DNA of 64,000 nucleotides from Polytrichum commune. Its lineage: Eukaryota; Streptophyta; Polytrichopsida; Polytrichales; Polytrichaceae. The stretch spans positions 46,619,169 through 46,683,168 of the forward strand of contig OX485806.1 of NCBI GenBank assembly GCA_950295325.1, written 5' to 3'. The stretch's first letter is position 1. Every line of letters starts with the position of its first letter. This document shows, piece after piece, positions 62,764 to 64,000 of this stretch. Below the pieces are notes generated by a model. The model was not told the origin of the DNA and ran no database searches. It saw nothing but the letters and a program-made list of their open reading frames with translations. Both the position numbers and the translations under genes were made by a program.

Positions 62764-64000
62764 TCCCCCCCCTCTTCCTTCCCCTGTTACCGTTAGGGTT
62801 TAACGGAAAACGGTTGCCAATCGTTTTCCGACGGTTTTCCCCCAACCGTCATAAATCCGTTGTAACCGCTACTTCCGGACCGTTGGTTAATCTTGGCGCA
62901 ACCGTTACTTGGTCCGGACCAGCGGTTCGGACCATGATTAAACAGTCCCCCTAATTCAATTTGACGGACCGGTAATAATACTCCTTTTTATCCTTTTTAT
63001 CGCGCAAGGCGGATTTAGAATGCCCTATTTCCTAGTACAATTAATTTATCCTAAGAGACCCTATTATCCTCATACAAGCAGGGTAAAATACGGAAAATGA
63101 ATCCGTATTTCCGTATTTCCGTCGAATTTGGACTCCCACAACCGGCAGTCCCGGTCAGCCTTCCTCCCGTGACCTCCCAGTCCAGTAGCCACCAGCGTCT
63201 GTAACTGATCAGCCTTAAGCCCAACAGCTAGGCCCTTCCTCCTGGTTTATACCCGGCCAATACCCCGACCAGGTTGAAGCTCGGACTTACACCTTCTGGG
63301 GTAGCTGATACCCGGAGGCTTCTTCTGAACTAGAGCGAGTGTTGTTCCAGGTCTTGGCTAGTGCCTGCACGGCTAAACCTCCCTTGACATCTGGTCGAGT
63401 CATCCCCGAAGGGGAAGAGGCCAGCAGGTAACTCCTAAACTCCTCAGAACTCTAGAGCAACATCACTTCCTTCCAACACTGGTTCAGATCACACTCTGAC
63501 CACTCCAGCTGCCATGCTCCCATTCCGATCTAGCACCTCCACAATATTGTCTTTCACCCTAGATCTTCCGCGCCTCCCCAGTTGCAACCAAACCAGAATT
63601 CCCCCTTCACTGATTTCAACCTTAAATCACTAATCCCTCTCAACACGTAATTTTCCACACACTCACAGAGAATCCCACTAACTCACCAACACTCACAGCC
63701 AATATGTTGAGCTGATATGTGCTGCCCTGGATGGCACTGAATGCCAATCAAACCTTCCACCTCACGAATTGAAATCCCCGTCATCGACCATTAGGACCCT
63801 GTCTCCTCACTTCCTCACTTCCACGGCTTCGGCACCAATGCAGGCTCCCCGATGTGCACACCTCCACTGGCCTTGCAATGGTTGTTGGTTTTAATCTCCA
63901 CTGGTATCTCCATTCCTCCTTCCTCTCACATCAACTAACAATTGTCTGGGCAGCTAGCTTCTTTCCTTCCACACCCAAACATATTCGCGGTTGCTCCAGG
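62764..64000. other. End of element C and return to element E-i, no gene
   Basis: 62764-63140 is the right end of element C (AT-rich, CCGGAC words). From 63141 the sequence is C/T-rich and resembles the inner part of other minus-oriented E elements such as E-c (15640-16450). No open frame with a recognisable product is present. Confidence 0.45.

Larger units (their letters stand above)
40671..63140 (-). mobile_element. TG...CA element C, about 4.0 kb without nested hAT
   Basis: The left end is TGTGGGGACACGCG and the right end is TTTGGACTCCCACA. The flanks are ACCTG (40666-40670) and ACCGG (63141-63145), 4 of 5 matching. Net length without the hAT and its duplication is about 3997 bp. The whole element is marked by very frequent TCCGGA/CCGGA words, seen on both sides of the hAT and not in neighbouring DNA, which supports its unity. 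It carries a gag-like gene on the minus strand. No long terminal repeat pair is visible. Confidence 0.65.
40313..64000 (-). mobile_element. E-family element E-i (left end; runs off the window)
   Basis: It begins TGTCAACCCTAAACCCCCACC followed by 'ttgcgtcctagtccagg', the E-family terminus in minus orientation, directly after transposase codons. The candidate 5-bp duplication is ACATC (40308-40312). Its own sequence seems to be 40313-40670 and 63141-64000; the middle is element C with all its nested insertions. The other end (expected GGGCTCACA or similar followed by ACATC) is not in the window. Confidence 0.55.

Overview
The window looks like plant-type (streptophyte) nuclear DNA made almost entirely of transposable elements. 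The signs are a chromodomain Ty3/gypsy (chromovirus) family with a tRNA-iMet primer site, a DUF659/BED hAT transposase, a CACTA-type MITE, TATA-promoters, a plant-style FCP1/HAD phosphatase and short TTTAGGG-like stretches. A moss, other bryophyte, fern or charophyte would all fit; the species cannot be named from the sequence. No rRNA, convincing tRNA gene or CRISPR array was seen. The only long, unbroken gene with a recognised domain is a protein-kinase-like gene at 58861-60453 (-).

Left third (1-13.9 kb): an AT-rich 5' region and TATA box (about 2040-2885) lead into a decayed DDE transposase gene of DUF7869-like type. Its coding pieces lie at 4852-5238, 9151-9296 and 12136-13570. They are separated by a 3' gypsy fragment (3157-4851) and by two copies of one TG...CA element in opposite orientation (A, 5239-9150; B, 9297-12135).

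Middle (13.9-25.6 kb, minus strand): remnants of an FCP1-like HAD phosphatase gene (17198-14876) and, upstream, of a long gene that appears to join a ParB-like domain to a DNA-methyltransferase-like domain (about 25640-17560). These genes are cut by three TG...CA elements and by a solo gypsy LTR that itself holds two more.

Second transposase locus (25.6-40.3 kb): the same AT-rich 5' region and TATA box, an array of 22-bp hairpin motifs, a complete gypsy element (27610-34599, -), then transposase pieces at 34622-35648 and 40001-40312 split by nested TG...CA elements.

Right third (40.3-64 kb) is a nested set: transposase < TG...CA element E-i (from 40313) < a roughly 4-kb TG...CA element 'C' carrying a gag-like gene (40671-63140) < an 18,465-bp hAT transposon (43601-62065, 8-bp target duplication GGTGTTAG) < a gypsy element (48425-55454). 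The hAT carries its transposase on the plus strand and, on the minus strand, the kinase, a small Gly/Arg-rich ORF and an ORF split by the gypsy insertion.

The most unusual points are: a giant hAT with kinase cargo; a gypsy lineage that lost its reverse-transcriptase core yet kept transposing; at least a dozen TG...CA insertions with 5-bp duplications but no visible LTR pairs; a dispersed 22-bp hairpin motif inside coding sequence; and the ParB/methyltransferase-like pseudogene.
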